This document shows positions 35,778 through 44,898 of a stretch of 64,000 bases of DNA, piece by piece. Below the pieces are notes generated by a model. The model made no database searches, was not told the DNA's origin, and saw nothing but the letters and a program-made list of their open reading frames with translations. The translations under genes were made by a program, and so were the position numbers. Every line of letters begins with the position of its first letter. Within the stretch, counting starts at the first letter, position 1. The DNA lies in assembly GCF_029081005.1 (NCBI RefSeq), contig NZ_JAJQTQ010000020.1:1-64000 (forward strand), given 5' to 3'. The stretch comes from Halomonas elongata. Its GTDB lineage: Bacteria; Pseudomonadota; Gammaproteobacteria; Pseudomonadales; Halomonadaceae.

Positions 35778-37351
35778 TGGTCATTCTCCTGGTGCGGTTG
35801 ACTGTCTCCATAGCCCATGGCGGCTGTGGCGTCGGGGGCGGTTTCGACCCATACGCTGCGGGGAATGCTGTATTCGTGCAGGCCGTCGAGGCCGCTGGAG
35901 CGCCCGTAGCCACTGTCAGCGAAGCCTCCGAAGGGGGACATCACGCTGATGCTCTTGTAGCTGTTGATCCAGACGGTGCCGGCGCGCAAGCGATGAGCGA
36001 TGCGCATCGCCTTGCCGGTATCCCGACTCCATACGGCGCCAGCGAGCCCGAAGCGTGTGCCATTGGCCAAGGCAATAGCTTCATCCTCATCCTTGAAGGG
36101 CATGATCACCAACACCGGACCGAAGACTTCCTCGTTGGCGATCGCCATATCGGGCGTGACGTCGGTCAGAATCGTAGGGGCCAGAAAGTAACCTTCGGCG
36201 GCGTCCGCCGGCAGATGGGCCGGAGCTCTGCCGCCGGTCAGCAGGGTGGCGCCCTGGGCCACTGCCTCGTCGATGATCTGGTGGACCCGGCGCAACTGGG
36301 CTGCATTCTGGAGGGGCCCCATGCGAGTGGTGTCGTCATCCGGCAGGCCCACGGCGATGGTTTCCGCTGCACGTGCCAGACGCTCGGGAAGTTCTGCCAT
36401 CAGGCTCTCCTGGAGCAGTAGACGCGAACCGGCCACACAGCTCTGTCCTGCCGCAGCAAAGATCGCCGCCTGGGCACCGATGACGGCATCGTCGATGGCG
36501 GCATCCTCGAAGACGATATTCGCCGATTTTCCCCCCAGCTCCAGGACGCTCGGCACCAGACGATGGGCCCCTGCCTCGGCGATGCGGCGCCCGGTCTCGG
36601 GAGAGCCGACGAACACCAGCTTGGCAATGCCGGAGTGCGACGTCAGGGCCTTGCCGGTGGTATGGCCCAGGCCATTGACGATACCGATCAGTCCCTTGGG
36701 TAGCCGGCCGCCTCGCTCGAGCAGCATGGCGAGTATCACCGAGGTCAAGGGTGTCAGCTCCGAAGGCTTGAGCACGGCCGCATTGCCGGCGGCCAGGGCT
36801 GGGGCGAGCTGCCAGCCGCAGGTGAACATCGGAGCATTCCAGGGCGTGATCTGACCGACCACGCCGTAGGGAATGCGCTGGACGTAGTTGAGGTGAGAGG
36901 TGGGTACGTCGATGACCTCGCCGTGTTGCTTGTCGCACCAGCCTGCGTAGTACTCGAACATTTCCCGAACCTTGCCCACTTCGCCACGGCAGTCGCGCAG
37001 GGGCTTGCCGGCGATCAGGCTTTCGAGTCGAGCCAGGCTCTCCTCATGGCCATCGAGCCCTCGTGCGGCACCTTGCATGCGCCGACCGCGTTCGCTGGCG
37101 CTCATTGCGAGCCATGCCTGTTGCGCGGTGGTCGCGGCCTGCACGGCCTCATCGACGAGTTGCCGGTCGGCGTCTCGATAGTAGAGCAGTGGCAGGTTGG
37201 TGACTGGGTCAAGTAACGTGATGTCCTCGCCTGCCCCCTGGACGGGTTGTCCGGCGATCCAGTTGGTCATTGGCACCTCGGCGTCGCTCATGCCATAGGC
37301 GTCGAGTAACTGTGCCACGGCTTCGCAGTTTCGCTGGTTAAGGAGATTCAT
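35774..37351 (-). CDS. NAD(P)-dependent aldehyde dehydrogenase
   Basis: A 525-residue aldehyde dehydrogenase. The nucleotide-site region is GVVGQITPWNAP near residue 170, the general base Glu is in VLELGGKSANI near residue 270, and the catalytic Cys is in GQSCVAG near residue 305. The first 25 or so residues precede the normal ALDH start, making it slightly long. It overlaps its neighbours on both sides by 4 bp (hydroxyisobutyrate-dehydrogenase-like upstream, glyoxalase-like downstream). In context it should oxidise the aldehyde made by the upstream dehydrogenase to an acid. Confidence 0.92.
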   Translation of the reverse strand: MNLLNQRNCEAVAQLLDAYGMSDAEVPMTNWIAGQPVQGAGEDITLLDPVTNLPLLYYRDADRQLVDEAVQAATTAQQAWLAMSASERGRRMQGAARGLDGHEESLARLESLIAGKPLRDCRGEVGKVREMFEYYAGWCDKQHGEVIDVPTSHLNYVQRIPYGVVGQITPWNAPMFTCGWQLAPALAAGNAAVLKPSELTPLTSVILAMLLERGGRLPKGLIGIVNGLGHTTGKALTSHSGIAKLVFVGSPETGRRIAEAGAHRLVPSVLELGGKSANIVFEDAAIDDAVIGAQAAIFAAAGQSCVAGSRLLLQESLMAELPERLARAAETIAVGLPDDDTTRMGPLQNAAQLRRVHQIIDEAVAQGATLLTGGRAPAHLPADAAEGYFLAPTILTDVTPDMAIANEEVFGPVLVIMPFKDEDEAIALANGTRFGLAGAVWSRDTGKAMRIAHRLRAGTVWINSYKSISVMSPFGGFADSGYGRSSGLDGLHEYSIPRSVWVETAPDATAAMGYGDSQPHQENDQ

Positions 37352-38259
37352 TGTTGATCGTCCTCCCGATTTTCAGAAACGTCGCGGTCGGCGGCTTCGA
37401 GCATTCGGTGCGCTACGCAGTTGAAGTCTTCGGCGTCAGGGAGTGCCTCAGGGGCGGCATGCCAAGTATCCAGGACATGCTTCAGCAGGCCGTCCGGCAG
37501 GCCCAATTCGTGAGCTGTCCGATAAGCCAGATGCAAGTCCTTGCGCATCAATCCCATCGTGAATCCTGAATCGAAGCTGCCCGAGAGAATCCAGCGGGGA
37601 AAGTTGATCTCGCTGACGGCGCTGCGGCCAGAACCACTGTTGAGTCCTTGCAAGCAGGCTTCTGGATCAACCCCCGCGCGGCGTGCCATGGCAACGGCTT
37701 CGGCCGTGGTGAGGAGGTGGGCCGCACATAGATAGTTGTTGGCTAGCTTGACGACATGGCCGCTACCCGGGCCGCCTACGTGGGTTGTTTTCACTGCCAA
37801 GGCGTCCAGCACGGGACGTATGCGTTCCACCGTGGCGGTAGCGCCGCCCAACAGCATACCCAGTTGGCCACTGATGGCGCCGGTGGGCCCGCCGCTCACA
37901 GGGGCGTCGAGCCAGACCAGGCCGGCCTTCTCGACGTCGGCGGCCAACTGGCGGGAGATGACGGGGTCGCTGGTGGACGTATCCATGATGACGCTGCCGG
38001 TCTCCGCTCGGAGGAGTAAACCCTGAGAGCCCTTCAGGACCTCACGCACGTGCTCCGAGGTTGGCAGAGAGAGTAGATAGACATCGCTATGGCCGATCGC
38101 TTCCGGTGCCAGGGTCGTGATGCCCTCGTCGCCCAGCCGTTGCCGAGCCCCTGTATCGATATCGCTTCCCACGACGGTGAAACCGGCTCGGTGCAGCGTG
38201 AGCGCCATGCCTCGCCCCATGTTGCCTAGCCCAACGACGGTGATGGTCATATCGGTCAA
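37348..38259 (-). CDS. Beta-hydroxyacid dehydrogenase (3-hydroxyisobutyrate dehydrogenase family)
   Basis: A 303-residue NAD(P)-dependent dehydrogenase. The Rossmann motif GLGNMGRGM is at residues 10-18. SGGPTGA, the substrate-binding loop, lies near residue 122, and the catalytic Lys is in KLANNYL near residue 171. The start is TTG at 38259, supported by AAGGAG exactly 6 bp upstream; an ATG three codons in is less well placed. The 3' end overlaps the aldehyde dehydrogenase by 4 bp. It likely oxidises a hydroxy acid to an aldehyde acid for the next enzyme. Confidence 0.9.
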   Translation of the reverse strand: MTDMTITVVGLGNMGRGMALTLHRAGFTVVGSDIDTGARQRLGDEGITTLAPEAIGHSDVYLLSLPTSEHVREVLKGSQGLLLRAETGSVIMDTSTSDPVISRQLAADVEKAGLVWLDAPVSGGPTGAISGQLGMLLGGATATVERIRPVLDALAVKTTHVGGPGSGHVVKLANNYLCAAHLLTTAEAVAMARRAGVDPEACLQGLNSGSGRSAVSEINFPRWILSGSFDSGFTMGLMRKDLHLAYRTAHELGLPDGLLKHVLDTWHAAPEALPDAEDFNCVAHRMLEAADRDVSENREDDQQ

Positions 38260-38300
38260 GGTGGTCTCCTTATTGGTTGATTGCTTTGTTCGATTCGTTA

Positions 38301-39620
38301 CTACCCGATGCCCAGCAGCCAGCGTGGCAGCATCAGGGAAACCCAGGGCAGGAATGTCACCAGCAGCAGGATGGGCAAGTGACCCAGCAGGGTGAGCTTG
38401 AGAGTGGGAACGAGGTACTCGGAGAGCTGGCTCTTGCCGATGCCACCGGCCATGAACAGCAACGGAGCACAGGGAGGCGTGACATTGCCAAGCCCCAGGT
38501 TGGTCCCGACGATGGCGGCAAAGTGCAGAGGGTGAAGGCCTAGTTGCTGTGCCACGGGCCAGAGCACCACGGCCGCCACGATGCTGCCGGACACGTCATC
38601 GATCAGCATGCCGATCGCTAGCAATACCAGGTTCAGGATCAGCAGGGAGGCCCACGGCGAATCGGTGATTCCCAGCAAGAAGTCGCTGATTTGTCCAGGG
38701 ATTTGCTCGAGAAGCATGGCGCGGCTCATGATCGCCAAGGCAAACAGGATGACGATGAGGGCGCCGGAAATACGTGCGGCATTGACGACTTCACGGCCAA
38801 TACCTGCCGGTTCGAGCCCCCGGTAGATCACCGTGCCGATGAGGATGACGTACCCTACGGCGACGGCTGCGGCTTCGGTCGGCGTGAACAGGCCGCTGTA
38901 TATGCCCCCCAGCATCAAGACCGGCATGAATAGTGCCCAGGCGGCGTGACGGAAGGTGTGAGTGACTCGCCGCAGGTACGTCGTGGTATCGGGCGATGCG
39001 ACGGTCGCGCCGTCATCCGGCCAAGCTGTCGGCTCGGCGGGGGCGTAGCGCATGTTGAGGAGGCAATACATCAGGGCGATCAATACGCCGGGCACCAGCG
39101 TGGCGAGAAACGCGGCAGTGACCGGGATACCGGTCATGAGAGCAAAGACGATCATGGGAATGCTGGGGGGGATCAGCTGTGCCAGCACCGAGGAGCAGGC
39201 GACCAGAGATACCGCATAGCCTCGGTGGTAGCCACGATCCGTCATACGCTCGATCATCAAGCCGCCGATGGCGGCGATGGCTGACGAGCCACTGCCGGAA
39301 ATGGCGCCGACCAGCGTGCAGGTGATGACGGTGACGGCGCCGATTCCACCTCGAAGCCGTCCCACCACCGCTTCGATGAAGGCCAGCAATCGCTCCGCCA
39401 CGCTGCTGGCCTTCATCAATTGACCGGCTAGAACGAACAGTGGGAGCGCCAGAAGGGCGAAGCTGCCGACTTGCCAGAATGCCTGGGCGAGCATGTAATC
39501 CAGTGGACGTCCAGATATCCAGATGAATGCCAGCGCCCCCATGCCGAAGGCGTATGCAACAGGAATTCCCGAAAGCAGCAGCATGACGATAGCGCAAAGC
39601 AGCAGGCCGAATAGCATCAT
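38301..39620 (-). CDS. dctM: TRAP transporter large membrane subunit
   Basis: A 439-residue DctM-type permease with about twelve membrane segments and the family blocks GSGSSAIAAIGGLMIERM near residue 113 and LVACSSVLAQLIPPSIPMI near residue 140. Start at 39620 overlaps the dctQ stop as ATGA. TRAP systems drive solute uptake with a sodium or proton gradient, fitting a halophile. It works with DctQ and DctP, which precede it. The gap to the dehydrogenase gene is 41 bp, so the operon continues. Confidence 0.92.
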   Translation of the reverse strand: MMLFGLLLCAIVMLLLSGIPVAYAFGMGALAFIWISGRPLDYMLAQAFWQVGSFALLALPLFVLAGQLMKASSVAERLLAFIEAVVGRLRGGIGAVTVITCTLVGAISGSGSSAIAAIGGLMIERMTDRGYHRGYAVSLVACSSVLAQLIPPSIPMIVFALMTGIPVTAAFLATLVPGVLIALMYCLLNMRYAPAEPTAWPDDGATVASPDTTTYLRRVTHTFRHAAWALFMPVLMLGGIYSGLFTPTEAAAVAVGYVILIGTVIYRGLEPAGIGREVVNAARISGALIVILFALAIMSRAMLLEQIPGQISDFLLGITDSPWASLLILNLVLLAIGMLIDDVSGSIVAAVVLWPVAQQLGLHPLHFAAIVGTNLGLGNVTPPCAPLLFMAGGIGKSQLSEYLVPTLKLTLLGHLPILLLVTFLPWVSLMLPRWLLGIG

Positions 39621-40105
39621 GCTCGGCGCTCCTCTATCAGCCGCAGGCACAGACGCAGCGAAAAGAGGGTCGCCAGCAGGAAACCGCATGCCATGGAAGC
39701 GGCCCACAACCAGGTCGGCCAGCTCATGTATGTGCTGGTTCGTCCAGATTCGAACAAGGATAGGGTGTACTGAAGGGCTAACCAGCAGAAGATGGTATTG
39801 GCTATCAGTGTGAAGCCTGCTTCATAGACGGCCAGCAACCACCTGCCGCGAGGCGATGTCACGAGCAGGTCGGCAATGCCTCCACGGATTTGCTCCCCTG
39901 ATCGAGTGGCCAAGGCCATACCGAGGAAGTAGAACCATACGCCGAGCAGTACGCCGATCTCTTCGATCCCGAGAAAGCCGCTTTCCATCATGTAGCGCAT
40001 GATGACTTGAGCCAGCATCAGCCCTGTCAAGGCGATACCGCCAAATACCGTCAGGCCGTTCACGCAGCCTGACAGGCTGGTGACGAAGCGTCTCGAGAGG
40101 GTCAT
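39617..40105 (-). CDS. dctQ: TRAP transporter small membrane subunit
   Basis: A 162-residue DctQ-type subunit with four hydrophobic segments. The family's central segment, with EEIGVLLGVWFYFLGMA near residue 48, is visible. The start at 40105 has GGAGA about 7 bp upstream; an ATG 36 bp earlier is in-frame but less well supported. The stop overlaps the dctM start, so the two membrane subunits are coupled in translation. It bridges DctP to DctM. Confidence 0.87.
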   Translation of the reverse strand: MTLSRRFVTSLSGCVNGLTVFGGIALTGLMLAQVIMRYMMESGFLGIEEIGVLLGVWFYFLGMALATRSGEQIRGGIADLLVTSPRGRWLLAVYEAGFTLIANTIFCWLALQYTLSLFESGRTSTYMSWPTWLWAASMACGFLLATLFSLRLCLRLIEERRA

Positions 40106-40159
40106 TGAATGTCTCCAGGCAGCGGTGGGCACCTGGCCCACCGCTTGGGAAGAAACTGG

Positions 40160-41158
40160 TCAGGGTGTGGAGGTCGTTGCTTCACGCACGGTATCGATAA
40201 GCGCCTGGCCGACTTGTTCTTCCATCCAGGGCCAGACCTCGTCACGAGCCAGGGCTTGGGCTTGCGTCATTTCTGCTTCGCTCAGCTCGACGATCTCGAC
40301 ACCGGCCTCGCGAATCTTCGACTTGAAGGTTTCGCTGGTGTCCCGGGCCTGCTCCCAGGCGACGTCCAGGGCGTCATCACGTGCCTCCAGGATGGCCTGT
40401 TGTTGTGCTTCGGGGAGGCTGTCCCACCATTGCTGATTGACCACCCACGCGCCTTGCTCGAAGGAGTCGTTGGTGAGGATGTAAGAGGACAGGACATCGC
40501 GCATCTGCCAAATTTCCGCAGGAGTGGCGTAGGCTCGCCCATCGACCGTTCCGAGCTGCAGTGCGGTATACAATTCGGCATAAGGCATGGGGACGGGGGA
40601 GAAGCCGAATGTCTTGAATTGCTCGACGCCGATTGCGACCGGCGCCACGCGGAGCTTGATTCCCTGGGCATCATCGGGGAAGGCCGTGGGCACGCGATCG
40701 TCACCCTTGCGCATGGCCAAACCATAGAAATCCACCGGGATGATGCCGAGTAGTTTCATGTCCAGGTCGGCGTAAATTTCTTCGTATAGCGGGAATAGAC
40801 TGCCGTCGATACGGATGGCGCTTTCCGCACTCTCCCAGTCCTCGAAGGCATAGGGTAGCAGGGTAATATCGAGTCGCTTGTCGAGGTCGGAGGCCGCATA
40901 GGTCATAGACATGGGCAATGCCCCTTGTGAAACCTGCTCGAAGAGCGAAGTCCAGTCGCCGAGGTCTCCCGCGGGATGGTATTCGATATTCAGTCCGGCC
41001 TCGTCGGGAAGAGCATCCATGAACGCCTGCGCCGTGGTGTGCATGATGTGGTCTTCCGGCATCGGAGTGGCCAGAATCAGCGATTCCTGCGCCTGAGCGG
41101 CAGCGCTGAGGCCCAGAGTGATGGCGGCAGTCATGGTGCTTAATCGAAATGCTGACAT
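40160..41158 (-). CDS. dctP: TRAP transporter periplasmic solute-binding protein
   Basis: A 332-residue DctP-type binding protein. The signal peptide ends near AAAQAQ (about residue 24). The body has the family Arg site in GIKLRVAPVAIG near residue 165, whose Arg normally contacts a substrate carboxylate, so an acidic ligand is expected. GTVDGRAYATP near residue 205 follows the DctP pattern. It lies between the amidohydrolase (57 bp upstream) and dctQ (54 bp downstream) in one operon. Confidence 0.9.
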   Translation of the reverse strand: MSAFRLSTMTAAITLGLSAAAQAQESLILATPMPEDHIMHTTAQAFMDALPDEAGLNIEYHPAGDLGDWTSLFEQVSQGALPMSMTYAASDLDKRLDITLLPYAFEDWESAESAIRIDGSLFPLYEEIYADLDMKLLGIIPVDFYGLAMRKGDDRVPTAFPDDAQGIKLRVAPVAIGVEQFKTFGFSPVPMPYAELYTALQLGTVDGRAYATPAEIWQMRDVLSSYILTNDSFEQGAWVVNQQWWDSLPEAQQQAILEARDDALDVAWEQARDTSETFKSKIREAGVEIVELSEAEMTQAQALARDEVWPWMEEQVGQALIDTVREATTSTP

Positions 41159-41215
41159 GATCGTCTCTCTTTGTTGGTTTTGGGTAGAAGCCAGCGTGAC
41201 GGCGTGGGTTGAGTA

Positions 41216-42400
41216 TCAAGTCGTCGATTGCTTACCAAGTAACTGCTTGACGAGCTGCACCCAGTAACTCACACCAATGGGCGATAATTGGTCGTTGAAG
41301 TCGTAATGGGGGTTGTGCAGGGCAGGGCAGTTTTCGCCGTTGCCAAGCCAGATGTAGGCGCCGGGTCGCTCGTTCAACATGAAGGCAAAGTCCTCCGATG
41401 CCATGCTGGGTGGCAGGTCGCGATGCACCCGAGTGATTTCCGGCATGGCGTCGAGCACTGCGGTACAGTGCTGGGCGTGCTCTGGGGTGTTGAACGTCGC
41501 CGGGTAGCGTGGCTGGTAGTCAAGGTCGGCTTCCAGACTGTGGAAGTGTGCCAGGGCTTGCACGGCATCGCTGAAACGCTGCGCCAGGTGCTGGCGCAAC
41601 GTCTCGTCGAAGCAGCGCAGGGTGCCGCGTAGCTCGACGGTCTGGGGAATGACGTTGAAGGCGTCGCCAGCGTGGAACTGAGTGACGCTGAGCACCGCCG
41701 TCTGGTGGGCGGGTGTCTCTCGGCTGATCAACCCTTGCAGTTGGTTGACCAGTTGGCAGGCGGCGAGGAGAGTGTCACTGCCCAGGTGAGGCATGGCCGC
41801 ATGGCAGCCATTGCCTTTGAGCTTGAGGGTGAAGACGTCGAAGGCCGCCATCACAGCGGTGTCGTGCACAGCTGCCTCGCCCACCGGGAGCCCTGGCCAG
41901 TTGTGCACTCCGTAGACGGCCTCCATCGGAAAGCGCTCGAAGAGGCCCTCTTCGACCATCACCCGACCGCCGCCTTCACTCTCCTCGGCGGGCTGGAAGA
42001 TGAAGTGGACGCGTCCGGCAAAATCCGGTTTCCGGGCCAGCCGGCACGCTGCGCCAAGCAACATGGTGGTATGACCATCGTGGCCACAGGCGTGCATCTT
42101 GCCTCGAGTCTTTGAAGCGTAGGGCAGGTCGTTGGCCTCGGTGATATCCAGGGCATCGATATCGGCGCGCAGGCCGATGGTCGGGCCCGGTCCTTGACGT
42201 CCCTCCAGCGTGGCGACGATGCCGGTCCCACCACCCAGCCCGGTGGTGAACTCGAGGCCAGCCTCGCGGAGGATCTCGGCTATCCGATGGCTGGTGCGAT
42301 GTTCCTCGAAAGCCGTCTCGGGATGGCGGTGAAAGTCTTGCCGCCAGTTGAGCAGTGTCTCGGCTTCGCGGGGCGGAAAGGCATTGGCGGTCATGGTCAT
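41216..42400 (-). CDS. M20-family amidohydrolase (N-acyl amino acid deacylase type)
   Basis: A 394-residue metal-dependent amidohydrolase of the M20D group, like hippurate hydrolases and N-acyl-L-amino acid amidohydrolases. Metal ligands are visible in HACGHDGHT near residue 100, PAEESEGGG near residue 135, and VHNWPG. DFHRHPETAFEE near residue 22 is the usual M20D opening. I place the start at 42400, behind GAGGA; a GTG at 42415 overlaps the DUF3100 stop. It probably releases an amino compound from an acyl or aroyl group, and lies between a DUF3100 protein and TRAP genes. Confidence 0.9.
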   Translation of the reverse strand: MTMTANAFPPREAETLLNWRQDFHRHPETAFEEHRTSHRIAEILREAGLEFTTGLGGGTGIVATLEGRQGPGPTIGLRADIDALDITEANDLPYASKTRGKMHACGHDGHTTMLLGAACRLARKPDFAGRVHFIFQPAEESEGGGRVMVEEGLFERFPMEAVYGVHNWPGLPVGEAAVHDTAVMAAFDVFTLKLKGNGCHAAMPHLGSDTLLAACQLVNQLQGLISRETPAHQTAVLSVTQFHAGDAFNVIPQTVELRGTLRCFDETLRQHLAQRFSDAVQALAHFHSLEADLDYQPRYPATFNTPEHAQHCTAVLDAMPEITRVHRDLPPSMASEDFAFMLNERPGAYIWLGNGENCPALHNPHYDFNDQLSPIGVSYWVQLVKQLLGKQSTT

Positions 42401-42411
42401 TCGGTCCTCGT

Positions 42412-43704
42412 TCACAGCAGCAGGTCGGCGATCACGGCGGAGGCGATGAAGGTGCCGGTGAATACCAGCAAGGCGATGAGTATCAGCTTCCAGCCAGCCT
42501 GTCGGAACATGGTCAACTCACGGTGGGAGAGTGCCAGGCCCGCATAGGCCAGTACCGGCGTGACAATGGCCAGGAAGCTGACCGCGCCGAGTCGGTCGAC
42601 CAACCAGGCGTTGCCCGGGACCCAGGGCAGGGTCATCAGGATGCTGACCAGCGAGACCCAAGCCACTCCCGGTAAGTAGAAAGGCGCGTAGCGGGTCACC
42701 ACCAGGCCGATCATGGTCATCACGTAGAGAATCAGCATGCCCGGCAGCGCCTCGACCAGGCTGGAACCATTGATGGTGTTGGCGATCCAGGCAACGACAC
42801 AGGCCGTCGCCATGACGATGGCGGTCTTGCCCAGATTCTGTTCGGGGCGTTCTTCCCGAGGTGTATCGCTCACCTCATTGTCGGTGATCTGGGCGCCCAC
42901 GGGCTTGGCCTGCCGCTTGCCGGTCAGCATCGTGTAAAGCTTCTCGGCGATGGGAAGGGCGATGAACAGCGACAGATAGAGGCCGGTGGCGTAGGTCATC
43001 AGGTTGCTGGCGCCGGCAAAGGCGAGCAGCTCATCCTTCATTTCCGGTAGTGAACCGGCGATGGCCGCCGAGCAGGCAGCGACCATGCTGCCACTACCCA
43101 CGCCGCATGCCATGGCCAGGGCGCGCGGGTCGAGAATGTCCAGCGAGGTCAGGTAACCGGCCATCAGGGCGAACCACAGGGTGCCGAACATGGTGCCAAC
43201 CACGTAGGTCCCCATCACGCCGATGCCCTCGGGCCCCTTGAGTCCATACTTGTCGGAGATCACTGCGATGTTGGGCTCGCGGGCGATGGAATAAGTGGCA
43301 CCGATGGCCTCACGGCCCATCTTGAATACGAGCACTGCTATGGGCAGGGCAATCAGCATGGTGCCCAGGTTGCCCAGTTCCTGGAGGATCAGTGCCGGTC
43401 CGGCGTTGATGAGATCCTCGATGGCAGGGCCGATGGTCGAACCAAAGCGAGCAATGAACGGCATAATCGACAGCAGGATCAATGGCCCGGCGGCCTGGCT
43501 AAGTTCCTTGGGAAGGAACCTGCCAGCGGTGCGTGTCACGTTTGGATTAGTGATCACGCCGATAATGAAGGCGTAGAACAGCGGCAGCAGAAGAAGGGTT
43601 CCTGGGCCCATGGGGACTCGGAGGATGCCGATGGCCTCGGAGATCAGCGATATGGCGATGACCAGCGCATGGAGGCGCCAGTCCAGCAGTTTGGAAAGGG
43701 GCAT
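42412..43704 (-). CDS. DUF3100 polytopic membrane protein
   Basis: A 430-residue membrane protein of DUF3100 with about ten to twelve hydrophobic segments and a central charged loop near residues 250-275 (GKRQAKPVGAQITDNEVSDT). The blocks ACGVGSGSMVAACSAAIAG near residue 190 and TNPNVTRTAGRFLPKELSQA near residue 51 are likely functional. AGGA precedes the ATG. It is the first gene of the eight-gene operon and nearly overlaps the amidohydrolase. A transporter of the substrate or of the released acid is plausible but unproven. Confidence 0.83.
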   Translation of the reverse strand: MPLSKLLDWRLHALVIAISLISEAIGILRVPMGPGTLLLLPLFYAFIIGVITNPNVTRTAGRFLPKELSQAAGPLILLSIMPFIARFGSTIGPAIEDLINAGPALILQELGNLGTMLIALPIAVLVFKMGREAIGATYSIAREPNIAVISDKYGLKGPEGIGVMGTYVVGTMFGTLWFALMAGYLTSLDILDPRALAMACGVGSGSMVAACSAAIAGSLPEMKDELLAFAGASNLMTYATGLYLSLFIALPIAEKLYTMLTGKRQAKPVGAQITDNEVSDTPREERPEQNLGKTAIVMATACVVAWIANTINGSSLVEALPGMLILYVMTMIGLVVTRYAPFYLPGVAWVSLVSILMTLPWVPGNAWLVDRLGAVSFLAIVTPVLAYAGLALSHRELTMFRQAGWKLILIALLVFTGTFIASAVIADLLL

Positions 43705-43906
43705 GGGTCGTCCTTCCTGGTCGGTTTGTGGTTATTGCTATGCCAGCGGCGTGTCCGTTGAAGTATTGTAAAGGCTCATGAGCTAATTAAAGGTAGATGG
43801 TGTTCTGACTTTTAGAATGCTGAGCTGCCCGCGTGGTCTGCCGAGGAACTGGCCGCTAATCCAGCGTTTCCACGAATAAGTCACGCAGCGGAAGCTTCTC
43901 GTCGAT

Positions 43907-43936
43907 TTGACAGTCGTGAAACGACGCACACATATT
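43907..43936 (+). promoter_or_regulatory. Promoter of the ABC transporter operon
   Basis: TTGACA at 43907-43912 is a perfect -35; CATATT (43931-43936) at 18 bp is the best -10. Between them is an inverted repeat, GTCGT-GAA-ACGAC (43913-43925), which may be a regulator site. The divergent operon begins 200 bp away, so the 274-bp region serves both. Its remainder shows nothing I can name. Confidence 0.55.
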
Positions 43937-43978
43937 GATGTGGCGAAATAATAAAACTCACCAAAAAGCGAGAGAATC

Positions 43979-44836
43979 ATGAAAGGAATAAACGCATCGC
44001 TTCTACCTGCGGCCCTTCTGGGAGCCATGGTCATCGGTAGCGGACTGGCCACGACTGCCGCCGCGCAGGATTCCTATACGGTTGGTGTCGAGGCCTCTTT
44101 TCCGCCCTGGGCCTATGTGGAAGGCGGGGAGTTCAAGGGGATCGCCATTGATGCCATGGAGGCAATCGCCGAGGATAGGGATATCGAAATCGAATTTCAG
44201 GATATGCCTTTCCCGTCGCTGATCCCGGCCTTGGCGGCCGAAAAAATCGATATCCTTGCTACCGGGCTTACCGTGACAGAAGAACGTAGCGAGAATATCG
44301 ACTTCACTATTCCTTGGTGGGAAACCAACGATGTCGTGTTGGTGCCCGAGGATTCCGAGCACAATGTATTTACTGCCGTGTGCTGTGGGGCTCGGGTCGG
44401 CGTTCAGGGCGGGTCTTCTCAGCAAGCCTGGATGGAAGAGAACGTACTGAACTCCAGTGATACCGATGTCGAGCTGGCCAAGTACGACAACTACGTGACA
44501 GCGGTGGATGATATGGCGATCGGTCGTATCTCCTCGGTCATCGTCGATGACACGTCTGCCCAGGAGTATATCAATGCTGGTAAGCCGGTGAAAATGGCTG
44601 GCAAGATTTATATCCGTGCCCCTCTGGCGTTGGCGGTATCCAAGGGCGATCCTCAGGAAATCCTGGGGGACCTCAATCAGGGTATCCTTGCTATCTACGA
44701 ATCCGGCGAGTGGGGCGAGATCGTCGAGCAATATATCCCCGGGGTGTCCATTCCCTCCATTCCAGGCCATATGCCTGATTTCGTCGATACCTACCAGAAG
44801 CCGGTGGCTGGCCTTCCCGATCTCGGTAACGAATAA
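43979..44836 (+). CDS. Polar amino acid-type ABC substrate-binding protein
   Basis: A 285-residue periplasmic binding protein, SBP family 3. The signal peptide ends near AAAQD (residue 30). SYTVGVEASFPPWAYVEGGE and FPSLIPALAAEKIDILATGL are the family blocks. A Cys pair (AVCCGARVG) occurs near residue 140 and is unusual. It is the first gene of a four-gene uptake operon. A strong hairpin-plus-T terminator lies 14 bp past the stop, before the first permease gene, and would raise binding-protein mRNA over the rest. Confidence 0.92.
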   Translation: MKGINASLLPAALLGAMVIGSGLATTAAAQDSYTVGVEASFPPWAYVEGGEFKGIAIDAMEAIAEDRDIEIEFQDMPFPSLIPALAAEKIDILATGLTVTEERSENIDFTIPWWETNDVVLVPEDSEHNVFTAVCCGARVGVQGGSSQQAWMEENVLNSSDTDVELAKYDNYVTAVDDMAIGRISSVIVDDTSAQEYINAGKPVKMAGKIYIRAPLALAVSKGDPQEILGDLNQGILAIYESGEWGEIVEQYIPGVSIPSIPGHMPDFVDTYQKPVAGLPDLGNE

Positions 44837-44850
44837 ACCATTATGAGGAT

Positions 44851-44883
44851 AGGCGCCTTTCCAGAAGGAAAGGCGCCTTTTGC
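44851..44883 (+). terminator. Intra-operon terminator/attenuator
   Basis: AGGCGCCTTTCC-AGAA-GGAAAGGCGCCT forms a perfect 12-bp stem followed by TTTGCTT. It sits between the binding-protein gene and the first permease gene of the same operon, so it probably gives partial termination or protects the 3' end of a shorter message. Confidence 0.8.
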
Positions 44884-44898
44884 TTCAGGGAAGCCGGT

